A DNA stretch of 64,000 nt from Dermacentor variabilis (GCF_050947875.1 NC_134568.1:199678258-199742257), one strand, 5' to 3'. Shown: positions 34,829 through 46,037, numbered from the stretch's first letter. The notes: generated by a model from the sequence alone, not told the origin. Translations and numbers: made by a program.

Positions 34829-35376
34829 ACAAAGGCGCTACGACAGGGTTCGTCGACTCTCCGATACGGCGCAGAGAAGGCTCCAGAGTCAGATTGCCAA
34901 AGAACACAGGTTTATTCCCCCAGATACAGCACAGTGCAACAGTCATGGTGCTTACGGGCAAAGGCTCACCGCAAGACCGATCGAGTACATGCACCCACTG
35001 TACTAGGGCTAACCGGTAAGCGGTCCACCAAGCGCGAGAATGAGGAGTCACGGGAACAAAGGTCCCATGTAATGAACTCGTTGCGGGCCTTTGAGCATCT
35101 GCTGCGGTGATGAGGTACTCAGCGAAAGAGAGCTCGGGTGGAGAGGGCACCCGGGGGCCGAGACTCAGTAGGCCAATCAGGGCGTGTCCTGGTGACACTT
35201 GCTCGCGTGGCGATTCGAGCCGGGGAGAGAGAAGCACGGTTTGCGTAGAAAGTTAGCTCCGGCGCGCTAGCCATGTCCGCCATGTTGCCATTACGGCGGC
35301 GGTTCCCGGAGATAGAGCTAAGCACAACATGCGAGCTGGGGGACGAGGTGCAGGGAGGCACCTCGATCCCCACAGT
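34829..35376 (-). mobile_element. Solo-LTR-like insertion in the I-clade LINE
   Basis: Read on the minus strand this GC-rich block starts TGTGGGGATCGAGGTGCC and contains a polyadenylation-like GGGGGAATAAACCTGTGTTC about 100 bp before its end, ending near TTGTGCATTGCA. This is the form of a retrovirus-like LTR. It splits the LINE between LLPVK-type sequence and KFLGIIFDNK. AGTGAAG and AGTAAAG lie at the two sides and may be a mutated TSD. No internal LTR-element sequence is present. Confidence 0.5.
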
Positions 35377-35970
35377 GCTTCACTGGTAGTAGGCTTTGAT
35401 TTAATCTGAGAGTTCGGTCCGGGCATAACCCCCTTATTTTGTGAAAACACGACTGCCACAGTTTTTTGTGTAGAAAAACGAAATCCATTTTTATCAGCCC
35501 ATTGGTCAACCTGTTTACTGTTATCTGGATTTGACTTTTGCATGTAGACATACTCAAGGCACGGCATGCAATTTGAAGGTCGTTGACATATAAAGAGTAC
35601 ATAATGTTGCACAGCATAACTGAATTTGCATTCATCTTCACCACGAAAACCGTAGTGCTTAATATGCAACCCCGTGGGACACCATTTTCTTGGACAATGA
35701 CTTGGGACACTGTTGCACCCAGACGAACTTGAAATGTTCGGTTTGATAGAAAATCGGCTAGACAGTTGAGCATTCTGCTGCGTATTCCTAGTGCTGCTAG
35801 ATCTTGTAAAATACCATACCTCCATGTCATGACGTATGCTTTTCCTAGGTCGAAAAAGACTGGTAGGCAGTGTTGTTTGCAAAGGAATGCCTCACGTATG
35901 ATATGTTCAAGACAAACAAGATGGTCAGTTGTTGAGCAGCCTTTGCTGTAACCACACTGGTAAGAATCTA

Positions 35971-36226
35971 TCATAAATGAAATAAAGGAACGATAAATTA
36001 ATGGAAATTAAAGTGGATGAAAAAACAACTTGCCACAGGTAGCACCCACATTCCCACTTGGGGCAAGTTGTTTTTTCATCCACTTTAATTTCCATTAATT
36101 TATCGTTCCTTTATTTCATTTATTAAGCACAAGTAATTTCCCTTATGTTGTCCTTGGTGTCAGTGTTTGTTGGCTTCTTATGATATGACTAATAAAAAGC
36201 GGGCCCCTCAGTTAACCCCCTTTCTT
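35971..36226 (+). mobile_element. SINE-A copy with inverted 5' part and 14-bp TSD
   Basis: The right half (36061-36226) is the SINE-A body and tail. The left half (about 35980-36037) is the complement of the body's start, giving a fold-back with about 55-bp arms around a short spacer. The insert is flanked by CTGGTAAGAATCTA at 35957-35970 and 36227-36240, a clear TSD in I-clade LINE sequence. Confidence 0.9.
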
Positions 36227-38309
36227 CTGGTAAGAATCTAGTAAGTTATCTGTTTCGAGAATGTATGTTATCTTAGATTTATTATGGCTTCATATGATTT
36301 TGTCAAGTAACTTGTTAGTGCTATTCGTCTATGGCTGCTGGGAGTTTTCGGTGACTTTCCCGCTTTCAGGAATGGAATAATAACAGCTTTTTTTCCCGCT
36401 CTGCAGGCATTTTACCCGTTTCCTAGATCGCACTGAAGAAACGCAGCAAGGCTTCCACCACTTTCTGGGACAGGTGGGCCAGCATAGTGTAATGTATTTT
36501 GTCAGGACCAGGAGCCGTTTTCTTACCCGTTACTCTTTATTTCATGGAGCGTTAAAAGGCCATTAAATGGCCTATTTGAACTGCCTGTTGTCGGAAGCTT
36601 TCGTTTTATTTTTCTGCAGACTGTTTTAGGAAGATTGCGGAATAGTTCGCTGAGATAGATATGGCGTAGAAGTGCTGGCCTAATATGTCTGCTTGTTCCT
36701 GTAGACTTGTTTGCATGTCTGGAGCTGAGAGTATGGGGACTGTGTAAGGAACATCGCCCCTAAACTTGTAAACCTGGTCCCACATTCTCTCGGATGTAGT
36801 TGAGCTGTTAATCGATGAAGTATAACTTTTCCATTAGTTTTTTTTTCGGCTTGCCTGCGGATATAGCTTGCTTCTGCTTTCGCTTTTTTGAATGACAATA
36901 GATTATCTTGTGTTGGGTACCTTCGAAGATGCCCCATGCTTTGTTTTGAAGTTTCTTAACTTCTGTGCCCTCGTTCGTCCTCCAGGGTTTTAGTTTTTTC
37001 CTTAAGAATCCAGTAGAATGGGGAACAGCCTCTTCCGCTGCAGCAACAAACTATGCAAGCAGTAATCTTCTCATTCGCTTCGTCTATGCTTAGGTCATCT
37101 ATGATCACTTTTATACACACTGGCTTTTTCGGTGAAGAGAGGCCAATTTGCTAGATTAGGTTCCCAACCGTGTGCTCTAGAAGATAGGATAGGTAGCGTG
37201 GATGTTAGTTTTATGTATGCAGGCATATAGTCACTACCGTAGGGATTAGTTATTACATTACATTGGGGATCAGTGAATAGCGATGGAGTAAATAGCGCCA
37301 AATCAAGGCAACTCATAGCTCCTGTGCTTGGAGAGCGGTAGGTTGCATGACCAGTTTGAAAGGCATATGTCATTTGTTAGGATAACATCTTCAACTGTAT
37401 GTCCCCTGGTGTCGGTTGTTATGCTGCCTCGTAACGTGTTCTGTGCACAAAAATCAGAAAGGTTCAGGTAGCTGGTTTAAAATTAATGCTAGATCTCTTA
37501 CAGTAAAATGCGAATGCGGTGGAATGTATAGTGAACAAATAGTAATGGTTTTGTGTGCTAAAACGGTGACAGCAATGGCTTCTATGTGACTGTTAATGGC
37601 AACTTCTCTAGCTGCGATATCGTCCTGCAGAACAATGGCTACACCACCTGAAAGCCAGTTTGCCTGAGTACAATCACGCTGTACCACACTAAAGCCTTTT
37701 AAAATTTTTTTTGTTTTTCGCCTAGGTTTGCTTCCTGTAAGCACAAGACCACAGGAGAGAAGTTACTTGAGATGCCTTTGATGTCACCTAAATTGCATAA
37801 GAGTCCTCTGTAATTCCAGTGGATAATAAAAGCCATTTTAAAACTGAAAGGTAAAAAATGGCAATACGAGTGAATAAGAGATAAGAAAGATGTTAGGTGA
37901 CATAGATCTAAAGAAGGCTAATACAAAGGAGCGATAGCCTTTAGGTTATCACTTCCTTATTTAATGTGGCTATTGGGACTTTGTCCCTCTTTCCAAGCTC
38001 GAGAGAGTGCTTGTCCTTCAGCATCAATGACACCGAGGTTTTTGCATCAAGCTCCATCGCTTTCTCTGAGGTGCGATGGAGAGATGGGCATCGAGACATG
38101 TGCCTCAGGCCTTGGGGTTCACTTGATTTTATGGCTCTGCGGGACTGGTGTCTGCAGGCCCTTCGAAAAGGATGGAGCAGCACTGGCTGCTTCCACCACG
38201 GGGGTGGGAGTGGTCACTGTGGAGCCGCTGTGCGTGGGCTCGGGGGACTCCTGAGGCTTCTGTGATGTTGCCCCCACATGCGTCAGATCGGCATAACTTC
38301 TTGAAAGGT

Positions 38310-39190
38310 ATGAAAATCGCTTTTTTGCTTCAAAGAAAGATTTTTTCTTTAACCGTTAGTGCAATTACTTCCTTTTCTTTTTTTCCAGCAAGGGCAAGAC
38401 TGAGAGTGAGCTGGATGGTCTCCTTTGCAGTTAACGCAATGTGGGGAAGTGCAATTATCAGATGGGTGATCATAGGAGCTGCATTTAGCACAGGCTTTTT
38501 ATCCTCGGCATGCATGTGAAGCATGTCTAAACCTTTCACATTTGAAACACTGTCTGGGGTTCAGGATATGTGGTCCGACATTTACTTTTACATACCCTGC
38601 ATCCAGAGAGGTAGGCATTACGCTCTTTCCAAAGGTGAGTATAACATGTTTTGTGGGGATTTCTTGGCCATTTTTGCGGATGACAATTCTTTGTGCTTTG
38701 GTCGTGTTTTGTTCCTGGAAACAAAGCCCTCCTCAGATATCACACCTCTGCTTGTATTTAGTGTTCTGTGGGCCGAAATTGTCACTGTCGCGTCGCCAAT
38801 ACTGGTAAGTTCCGAGAGCTTTTATGCTTGATCTTTGTCATTTATTTTTAGGAGTAGGTCCCCACTTGACATTTTTGAGGCTTTGTATATCGGCCCAATT
38901 TTGTCTTTCAGGCACATGGCCATCAGAAATGGAGACAGCTTTCTTATCGGTACGTTGTCTTCGCTATGGACTACATGGCACTTCGGTAATGGAGCGTTGC
39001 TCCGAAAGGAGAACTGGAACAATGCTTTGGTGCAGCAGCTTTTCAGACGCCGATCATAGACAACATAAGTTTGCGCTGCCATAAGAAAATGTTTGTTTGA
39101 CAACAGCGCCGGCCGTCCACCACGGAGTCCAACGAGGGGATGTGGCAGAGCTTGCATACAAGTCTGCACGATGCCAGTCACATGCCGCTA
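38310..39190 (-). mobile_element. I-clade LINE (outer element), ORF1 gag-like region
   Basis: On the minus strand, 39181-38822 reads VYDRRLKSCCTKALFQFSF and SGDLLLKINDKDQA, the N-terminal RRM-like region of an I/Jockey-type ORF1. A decayed knuckle region follows at 38540-38330, where a shifted frame gives cysteine-rich CxxC sequence and then WKKEKEVIALTVKEK. A proline/serine-rich tail runs to about 37960. It lies upstream of, and in the same orientation as, the ORF2 remnants at 37860-33657. Confidence 0.7.
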
Positions 39191-39300
39191 CTATAACCAA
39201 ATATGGTGTACCCAAGGTAGGATAGCCACACAGGGTTAAACCTTGCCGCCAGGGAGAAAGGAAGTAAATGGAAGAGAGAAGAAGGCAGGAAAGGCCAACA

Positions 39301-39304
<4 letters not shown>

Positions 39305-39337
<33 letters not shown>
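39305..39337. repeat. (AG)n microsatellite
   Basis: A perfect AG dinucleotide run of about 33 bp. The long Leu/Ser open frames on the minus strand here are its artefacts. Confidence 0.95.
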
Positions 39338-39339
<2 letters not shown>

Positions 39340-40181
39340 AAGATTCGAGGAGAGAGAGACAGAAAAAAGCGACTGCCAATTTCCTCCAGGTGGGTCAGTC
39401 TGGAGGTGCTGTCTATGTGAAGCAGAGGCCAAAGAGGTGTGTTGCCTTCGCCGGTGGGCCTTAAATGTCTGAACACCCCGGCATTGGCTCAACTCCCAAA
39501 ATCCCGCTTTCCCCAGACACCGCTAAGCTGCGCATGGCTACACACGGGAGGGTCCAACCCTCATGTGCTTGGGTACAACACACGAAACGCCTGCTGATGC
39601 AGACGTCCTTGCGGGCTGACAGATCTAGATTCATATGACAACCTTTTCCTAAAACTCGCAATATCATACCTTAACTGGCTCACTAGTCACCACTTAGGTC
39701 ACATTTAACCCTTTGTAGGTCACCAACCACTGTACATCAGTAGAAACAAGACCCAAATGGACCCTGCTGTGCACGTAGAGCTGTGAATGCACGTTTGAAA
39801 GAACACGCCTTTTTGGAATTAACGCCGCTTAGTATCACCCCAAAAATGCTGCTGCCAATCCTGAGTTCTAGCATATTTATTCTGCTGCCACATCATAGCT
39901 CCTGCCAGAACTGGTTCTCGCTTTGCACTATGGTGTCTAGCACTATGGTGGCCTAGGAGCATATGTGCTTTGCCTTCGTTGATTACTGCATGCTCATGCC
40001 CGTGTGCACACACTTTAGATTTGACATTGCTGCATGGGCCACCTCTGGTTATGCTGTTGCCAAAACTTATTTCTATCTCGTTTCTAATTTGTAAACTTTT
40101 TCGATCAGAAATTCGTTTTTCCTTTACATATTCGGTGTACAAAAAGCTTTTAAAAGCATGACACAAAAATAGAAATTTGTA

Positions 40182-41465
40182 CAGTGGAATCTCGATGATA
40201 CGATCACAGCTAATACGAATTTCTGGATGATACAAATTTTTCTGTGGTCCCGGCTGAGCCCCATTACTTTGCAACGTGCTAGAGAACAGTTGTTACGAAT
40301 CAATTTTCGGCCCGCGTCGGCTGATACGAAAGTTACCGAAGACACTTTGGAAATTCTAAAGTGTGCTAGGCGAAAGCCAGACGCTGCTGCCGTGTGCGCT
40401 CCAATATTCATTCGCTTTGGTGTTCGGCGATATCGCCTGTAGCTGCTGCCGCTTTCGTTCTGCTTCCCTGCCTTTGGTACCTGGCGATCTAATCAGTCGC
40501 TGTTGGCGTTTCCGTTCTGCTTCCCTTGCTTTCGCATCTGGTGACATGTTCAGTCATCGCATGCGCATTCACTCATTGTTCTTCTGGCATTTGGTGTTGG
40601 GGGAATCCGGCATCCGCTGCCGCTTCCCCGAACCGCTTGGCGCACAATCACTGGGCCGCTTCGGAGCTATGTATCTCACTCACTCGACTGCAATGAGACG
40701 TCTGGCGAAGGAGCGGCGGTGCAGCTGCCACCGCCGACGCGCGCGCGCTCGTTCTACCGCTACTGTGTGACGCCACGGTTGCTATGCACAGCTGCGCCCC
40801 CCACTGGCACGCCGGTTGCTAAGAAGGGGAGGAGGTTGCGCCGATGTGCGGAGGAGTTTATTCTATGGCCACAGTTGGCACGATTCCAGCGCACGGACGG
40901 ACGCGACTGCGAGCATGAGCCCCACCGACAGCAGTGAAAGAGAACAGCACGCAGTCACACCATTTCTCATTTTCTCTTTTGGTACGGAGGTGCGGACGCG
41001 GCGCCGGACAGCGTGGAGGCCGCGACTGGGCGCAAAGAGTTTGAAGCGGTGGCAGTTTTGTTGCTTTTGTGCTTTTCCTCCTTTTCTGCGTGCCACCGGA
41101 CGGAGTGACTGCTGTGCTTCGGGCCGCGTTCTTTGTGTTAGACATGGGCGATGGCGAAGGACCACCACCGGCGGCTGAAACCCTGCATGCGCTCGAAGTT
41201 CTGAAGCGTGCTATGGCCGCGGATGAAATCAGCGACAACACATGCACGCGTTTTTATGGATTTGAAAAAAGTTTGCTAATTGATCTGACAAAGAAAAAGA
41301 AGCAGATGGACACTAGAGTCTTTTTCTTCAAGAAATAAATACTTTTTACGTATGTGTGCCTGAGTGAGTTCACCTCTGACTCTTTAATTTAGCTAGTTTT
41401 AATTGTTTCGATGATACGAATATTTTTCGTGACCCCGTGAGATTCGTATCATCGAGATTCCACTG
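40182..41465 (+). mobile_element. Tigger/pogo-type DNA element, internally deleted
   Basis: TIRs are near-perfect: CAGTGGAATCTCGATGATAC at 40182 and its complement ending at 41465. Both ends are flanked by TA (40180-40181 and 41466-41467), the pogo/Tigger target. A 1284-bp length and a surviving C-terminal coding piece show internal deletion. Overlapping open frames at 40363-41178 in the GC-rich middle have no recognisable domain. Confidence 0.9.
41143..41337 (+). pseudogene. Tigger transposase C-terminal remnant
   Basis: A frame opening MGDGEGPPPAAETLHALEVL, continuing DEISDNTCTRFYGFEKSL and ending in a lysine-rich KKKKQ and FFFKK before a stop. The helical ALEVLKRAM segment and basic tail fit the C-terminus of Tigger transposases. 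The DNA-binding and DDE domains are gone. Confidence 0.65.
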
Positions 41466-42976
41466 TATTTTATGATTTTTAGCAAAGTTACGGATAGGGT
41501 GTCAAATAGGGTGTCCACAAGGGCTCAAAGGTTGTGAATGAGTAAGTGATGTATTCTTTGCAAAACGTACAGCATTCTTATATTTTATGCTGCAGGGGCT
41601 GGAAAAGTTGGATTTCCATCAAACATTATGTTGGTAGTTGTAATGCTCATACAAACATCCAAACTCCAAAGCACCAAACTCAAAATAAACTGTACCAAAT
41701 AAAAATAAGCTTACTACAGGTGCCCAGACCTCTTGTTCTAAGTCGTAGTGCGTGCCGAGTGCTCAATATTTGTGGGCCAATATCCTCAAAGCTACCTGCA
41801 GCTTCTTCATCTAATGAACAAGTTATGCACACATGTTCAATGAGTCGTCTTTGTTTTTATCGATGAATAATCTACATGCACCTGAATGTCAAATGCGGTT
41901 ATATACCTTCAGCTAGAAACAGTCACGAACGAACAATAAACAACAAAAATGAGCACTATGCCTGTAGAAAACAATTTGGGAAAGATATGGAAGAAAACAA
42001 AGTGACTATTCCCAAAACCTATTTACCACCACTGAGCCCTTGTGGTGTCAAATTCATACACCGCAAAATTATCATATGAGCTTCGAAAAGCACTTTGCTT
42101 TTTTATTTTCTTGAACATTCAACATATCATACAATAGAATTATCAAGCCACATGCCAAGGTTGCTTGGCAGTTGTGACATCCTAAAGCGAAATGAATTGT
42201 GTTGCTGCTACTATTCATTTTCTTAGTTTTATTTTTTCTGCCGAACAATACCTGTCTTGCCTATTTGACCTAAACTGCAGGCAATTGCCTCAAGACTGTG
42301 CTGGCTTCGTATTGAAATCTTAATTTTTTTTATTTACTTCATTTCATTAATTATGCACAAAGTTTTACCTAATGTCGTCAAATGACACCACTGGGGCCAA
42401 AAGGGTTAAAGTGTTACAGCAAGCTGCTCATCAGCATCTTTTTTTCAAAAGCATGCAATTATTTTCTTTACAAGCAGGGGCTCACAAATGATACCACCAT
42501 GTTTCCTTTCTTGAGAATCCAGAGAGCTCATGTTATCTCCTTTAATGGTCTCAAACTAATATTTTGTCGCTCAGTTGGTTTTTCTGAAAAGCATACAACC
42601 ACTGGGTTTACTGCTGGGTGCTCAGATTCACGTCTCATTGTTGCTGTAACCATGCTTGCTTGGCTGTTTGAAAAAATGTTCAAATATAAAATTTAGTTAA
42701 GCCAATTTTCTTTTTGTTAAGTCAACTTCTTCTTTAAAATACTTATTACAAGGTGTCCATATAGTAACGAATAAACCATGTTATACAGTCCACATTCTTT
42801 TTTACTTTATGTCACATTCAAATGTTTAAATAGTTTCTTGACATAAGTCATTCTTAGGATTTTAAATCTGCATAAAAAATCTACCATGGGAGGGTCGCAA
42901 TTTGTGAAAAACAATCTACCTTCAAAAGGATAAATGACAGTTTTTAGCATAGGGAAAAAAAAAAAAAAATCCTCAC

Positions 42977-43128
42977 CCTCGGTGGGCCAATGATCATGCC
43001 AGTCCAGTGAGTCAGTGTCATGTCGCAATCATCCTCAAGGCCCCAGCTGATGGTGCCATCACTAACACCTTTCTGGCCTTGTTCCAATTCTTCTAGCAGT
43101 CGGAAGTTGCGTGGAACCACCACTCCGC
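42977..43128 (-). CDS. Ubiquitin-conjugating enzyme variant (UBE2V/Uev1A/Mms2), exon 2
   Basis: This 152-bp exon (2 nt plus 50 codons) begins after a TTGCTTTACAG acceptor (AG at 43130-43129) and ends at a GTGAGG donor (42976). It encodes [19 protein letters not shown], then [11 protein letters not shown] and [15 protein letters not shown], the N-terminal helix and first strands of the UEV fold, nearly identical to insect and vertebrate UEVs. It ends in phase 0, matching exon 3 (GPPR to TPYENR). It needs one nucleotide from exon 1, which both candidate first exons supply. No catalytic cysteine is expected in the family. The exon is intact, under evident constraint, and lies among transposons on both sides. 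Confidence 0.97.
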
Positions 43129-43199
43129 CTGTAAAGCAAGGGCCAACATCAAGCAAGCCAGTTCCAAGCACGATTTATTAAATGGCTTTGGGCAAGTTG

Positions 43200-43325
43200 C
43201 TTCTGCATTATTATGACCACCACAAAGCATGATACAAAACACACAAGACGACGGAGACTGGCGCTGTCCTCGTCTTTTTTAGCGTTTTGTGTTGCACTAC
43301 ATGCTGGTTGTAATAATTCAAGCAG
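43200..43325. repeat. Degenerate fold-back near exon 2
   Basis: Positions 43200-43248 and 43256-43325 are imperfect reverse complements (CTGCATTATTATGACCA against CTGCTTGAATTATTACAACC, CAAAACACACAAGACGACGG against CAAAACGCTAAAAAAGACG). The centre is GGCGCTGTC-like, as in the perfect fold-back at 6365-6504, suggesting an older member of the same kind. Confidence 0.5.
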
Positions 43326-43329
43326 GACT

Positions 43330-44325
43330 AGTTGACTACTTAAACCTAACATTTATTTTGATAAGTAATGTTTACTACAGTCAAGACTATGTTTTTTACA
43401 GAAGCCACCTTACAAGTATCAAGCTTAGCATGCCAACTTATGCTCGGGGAAACACCATGGCTCTCCCCACGATGGGAGGCGGCAAGCTTATTGCCTACTA
43501 GTCCAGCTCACCACCTACCTCTATGACTCATCCACCTCTCAGTTGTATCAACCACTAACCACAATACAAAGCAACAGTGAGGAGCATGGTGATGCAGAAA
43601 CACAATGGGCAAAAGATATGCATCACATCATTTTCTGCATGTGTGTGTATCATGTGTACTGTGCAGGTGCACCCACATATAGTGATGCTATGGATGTAAA
43701 GTGGGTACCTGATGCATGAGGCACTTCATTTATGCTGGCCATGCCTCAACAAATGTTGTTGTATTTTTCACTGGTCGATCTAGAGCAGCCACCGAAATCC
43801 TGAGGCGAGTGCTCAGATTTCACCAATGTGAACCTGTCAGTGGAGAGCAAAAACGCTTCACGGTGGATCATACGGAAAGTTTTTGCACATACATCACAGA
43901 AACATACTTCCGTTCTGTATGTTTGTACGACGACCAACAAAGTCAATGTCCCACAATGAGCTAAAGTGATGTATGCTTCTCGTCAAATTTCTACCCGAAT
44001 CCGCGCCTCCGCAGCAGAGTATGTGAGAGTGATCCGGCACAGGGTGAGTCGATCCGAAACAACCAGTCGAAAGTGCGAATCCACTCCAGATCAACCAGTT
44101 AAAAACATAACTGGATCGAACAGAACCTAAGCAACAGGACTGATGTCCATGAGTAGAACATGTAGCAGTGAACAACACAACACCACAAGTATCAGAAAAA
44201 CTAAGCTTGGCCCAAACGGAATAACATTTATGCAGGAGTTCACCAGTCATATAGGCTAGTGCAACACAGCACTTCTTTGAGCAGATGTAATTCTCATTTT
44301 AACAAAGCAACAGTAAATGATGCAG
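43330..44325. other. Intron 1 sequence, no gene recognised
   Basis: No domain in the short open frames (43716-43964 plus, 43894-44250 minus) and no terminal repeats seen. Confidence 0.4.
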
Positions 44326-44338
44326 AATTGCTGTCTTT

Positions 44339-44487
44339 ATGGGGGCGAAATGCGAAAACACCCGTGTGCTTAGATTTAGGCGCACGTTAAAGAACCCCAG
44401 GTGGTCAAAATTTCCGGAGTCCTCCACTACGGCGTGCCTCATAATCAGAAAGTGGTTTTGGCACGCAAAATCCCAAATATTATTATT
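44339..44487 (+). mobile_element. SINE-B copy, 5'-truncated, with 13-bp TSD
   Basis: Begins ATGGGGGCGAAATGCG, runs through AGAACCCCAGGTGGTC and CCTCATAATCAGAAAGTGG, and ends in an (ATT)n tail. The TSD AATTGCTGTCTTT lies at 44326-44338 and 44488-44500. The tRNA-like head is missing. Confidence 0.92.
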
Positions 44488-44639
44488 AATTGCTGTCTTT
44501 GTGGCTAGGCATAACATGTAAGCACTTACACAATCATGCATACTTAAACAAAATATAAAGTTATTCTTCTGAATACATTTATACATTAATGTTTGTAAAT
44601 ATTATAATTTTGGTGTTGAAATATTAATTTGTTGTGTTT

Positions 44640-45300
44640 CAACAATACTATATGTGTTGTCCCATAGGCAGTGAATCACATTTTGCTCCCTGAGCCATGA
44701 AGTTTTTCTCTGGCAACCATCAAGTTGTTCATTACATGCCGGCTACTGGAATTCGTGGTTTCACCAACAATCAGGTGTAAAATTCAGTGATGAATGCTAT
44801 TTTTTGGCCCTTCACTAAACAGATGTGTGCACACATGCCTGGTATCCTGATGGTAAAAGTGACATGACCACAGTACTCTGAATTTGGCCACTCACTTGGA
44901 AGTGTGCACCAGGGAATGAGATCTCTTGCCCTGGCTTTTGGGTTCATAAGAGTGAAAATCCCACAAATATGTGCTGCAGGATGTTGAAGCAGTATGGCAG
45001 TGCCTGTATGTCAGTTAAACAGCCTTACTAACAACACGAGTTCTATAGTGGAGAGTCAAATGACTGACGCGCCTAGCTCCAGATACAGGAGCCGGGTTCA
45101 CCTCGTTATGCTTAAAGGGAACGCCTGCAATCCATATTGTGCCCCAAGAGTGTGGTGCCAATGGGAACATAATCTCAAAATGATAGAAAAAGTATCATTC
45201 CTTAAATAAGAAATTACATATTTAATTTGACATAGAAAGTTGCAAAAAATTTGATGACACACACCAGTTAAACATCACAACCAAATAACGTCACCCCACA
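44640..45300. other. Intron 1 sequence, no gene recognised
   Basis: AT-rich non-coding sequence with only short frames; ends at the dinucleotide repeat. Confidence 0.4.
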
Positions 45301-45312
45301 TTACGTCAGAGG

Positions 45313-45315
<3 letters not shown>

Positions 45316-45400
<85 letters not shown>

Positions 45401-45449
45401 CGTGCGTGCGTGTGTGCGCGCGCGCGCGCGTGCATGCGTGCGTGCACAC
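45316..45449. repeat. Long alternating purine-pyrimidine tract, (TG)n then (CG/TG)n
   Basis: Unbroken purine/pyrimidine alternation over 134 bp: about 38 TG units, then interleaved CG, TG and CA steps including a pure (CG) stretch at about 45416-45430. Such tracts favour left-handed DNA. The Cys/Val and Thr/His open frames on either strand are artefacts. Confidence 0.97.
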
Positions 45450-46033
45450 CCGCGCCGCTGCTAAGCACACTCTGCAAGTTATCTCTACACTACCACCGAG
45501 GCTTTTACACCTCCGATCCATGTTTAACTACATTGTCTTGGTTGAAAAGTGCCACTCGTAACATGACCCGCTACATGCAGCTTTGCACCCATTATTGATT
45601 ATATGCAACTCTAGCTCATACATTTCATATGTGCTCCTTATACCTTAACACTTTCGAATCCTTCAGAATGTGCTGTTTACATCCACGTGCTGTTGGTTTC
45701 CTCAGAATGCCTCTCTCAACAGCGCTGATGTATGGCGCGCTCAAAAGTCAGTAAATCGAATAAGTTTTGCAGAAGCTGTCATAATTTGCAGGCATAAATG
45801 CTTCTAATCACATAGTTAAAAAGCTCAATTTTTTCTGCTGCCAAAGCTTCACTCATTTCAAGTTCAATTTTAGGCACTTGATATCAGCATTGCCAGCATC
45901 TTTATCCTTGTAATCAAGTAAGCTCACAGATCTAAAAACTCTGGTTAAAATTTTTTCACTTTACCAAAAAGCCACTGCAAGTATGCACACTTTCACTGAT
46001 AGTTTTTCAATCGTACCACAAAAGTGAAGGTCC
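45450..46033. other. Intron 1 sequence, no gene recognised
   Basis: AT-rich sequence between the dinucleotide tract and a piggyBac element; no open frame of note. Confidence 0.4.
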
Positions 46034-46037
46034 ATAA

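Larger units (their letters stand above)
33657..37860 (-). mobile_element. I-clade LINE (outer element), ORF2: endonuclease, RT, RNase H
   Basis: Minus-strand order from 37860 down: endonuclease (37744-37095: GGVAIVLQDDIAAREVAI, ITICSLYIPPHSHF, STGAMSCLDLALFTPSLF), linker, RT (35974-35380: YQCGYSKGCSTTDHLV, VFFDLGKAYVMTWRYG, ENGVPRGCILSTTVF, LYVNDLQIA in place of the usual VDD), thumb, then RNase H (34163-33636: YTDICKTNEHARSVVV, FTAEVYALMALEKI, LCWVPSHIRISGNEKADKYA). It continues at 25564 beyond a large insertion. A SINE (35971-36226) and an LTR-like block (34829-35376) interrupt it. The mutated active site and many breaks show it is dead. Confidence 0.85.
39709..42930. mobile_element. piggyBac-like TTAA element, copy 1 (contains a Tigger element)
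   Basis: Starts CCCTTTGTAGGTCACC after TTAA (39705-39708) and ends TACCTTCAAAAGGA before TAAA (42931-42934), a mutated TTAA. The ends are inverted repeats around CCCTTTGAAGGTA. Segments 39709-40070 and about 42460-42930 align with the element at 49172-51019 (for example AGAACACGCCTTTTTGGAA against AGAATAAGCCTTTTTGGAA). No transposase was recognised. A Tigger element is nested at 40182-41465. The right end is only 46 bp from the splice donor of UBE2V exon 2. Confidence 0.75.

Noticed and set aside
39054..39492. Leu/Ser-rich minus-strand frames
   Set aside because: Created by the (AG)n microsatellite at 39305-39337.
40363..41247. Several long overlapping frames on both strands
   Set aside because: GC-rich interior of a Tigger element; apart from the C-terminal remnant none resembles a transposase.
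45306..45598. Open frames of repeated Cys-Val or Thr-His
   Set aside because: Translation of the (TG)n/(CG)n microsatellite.
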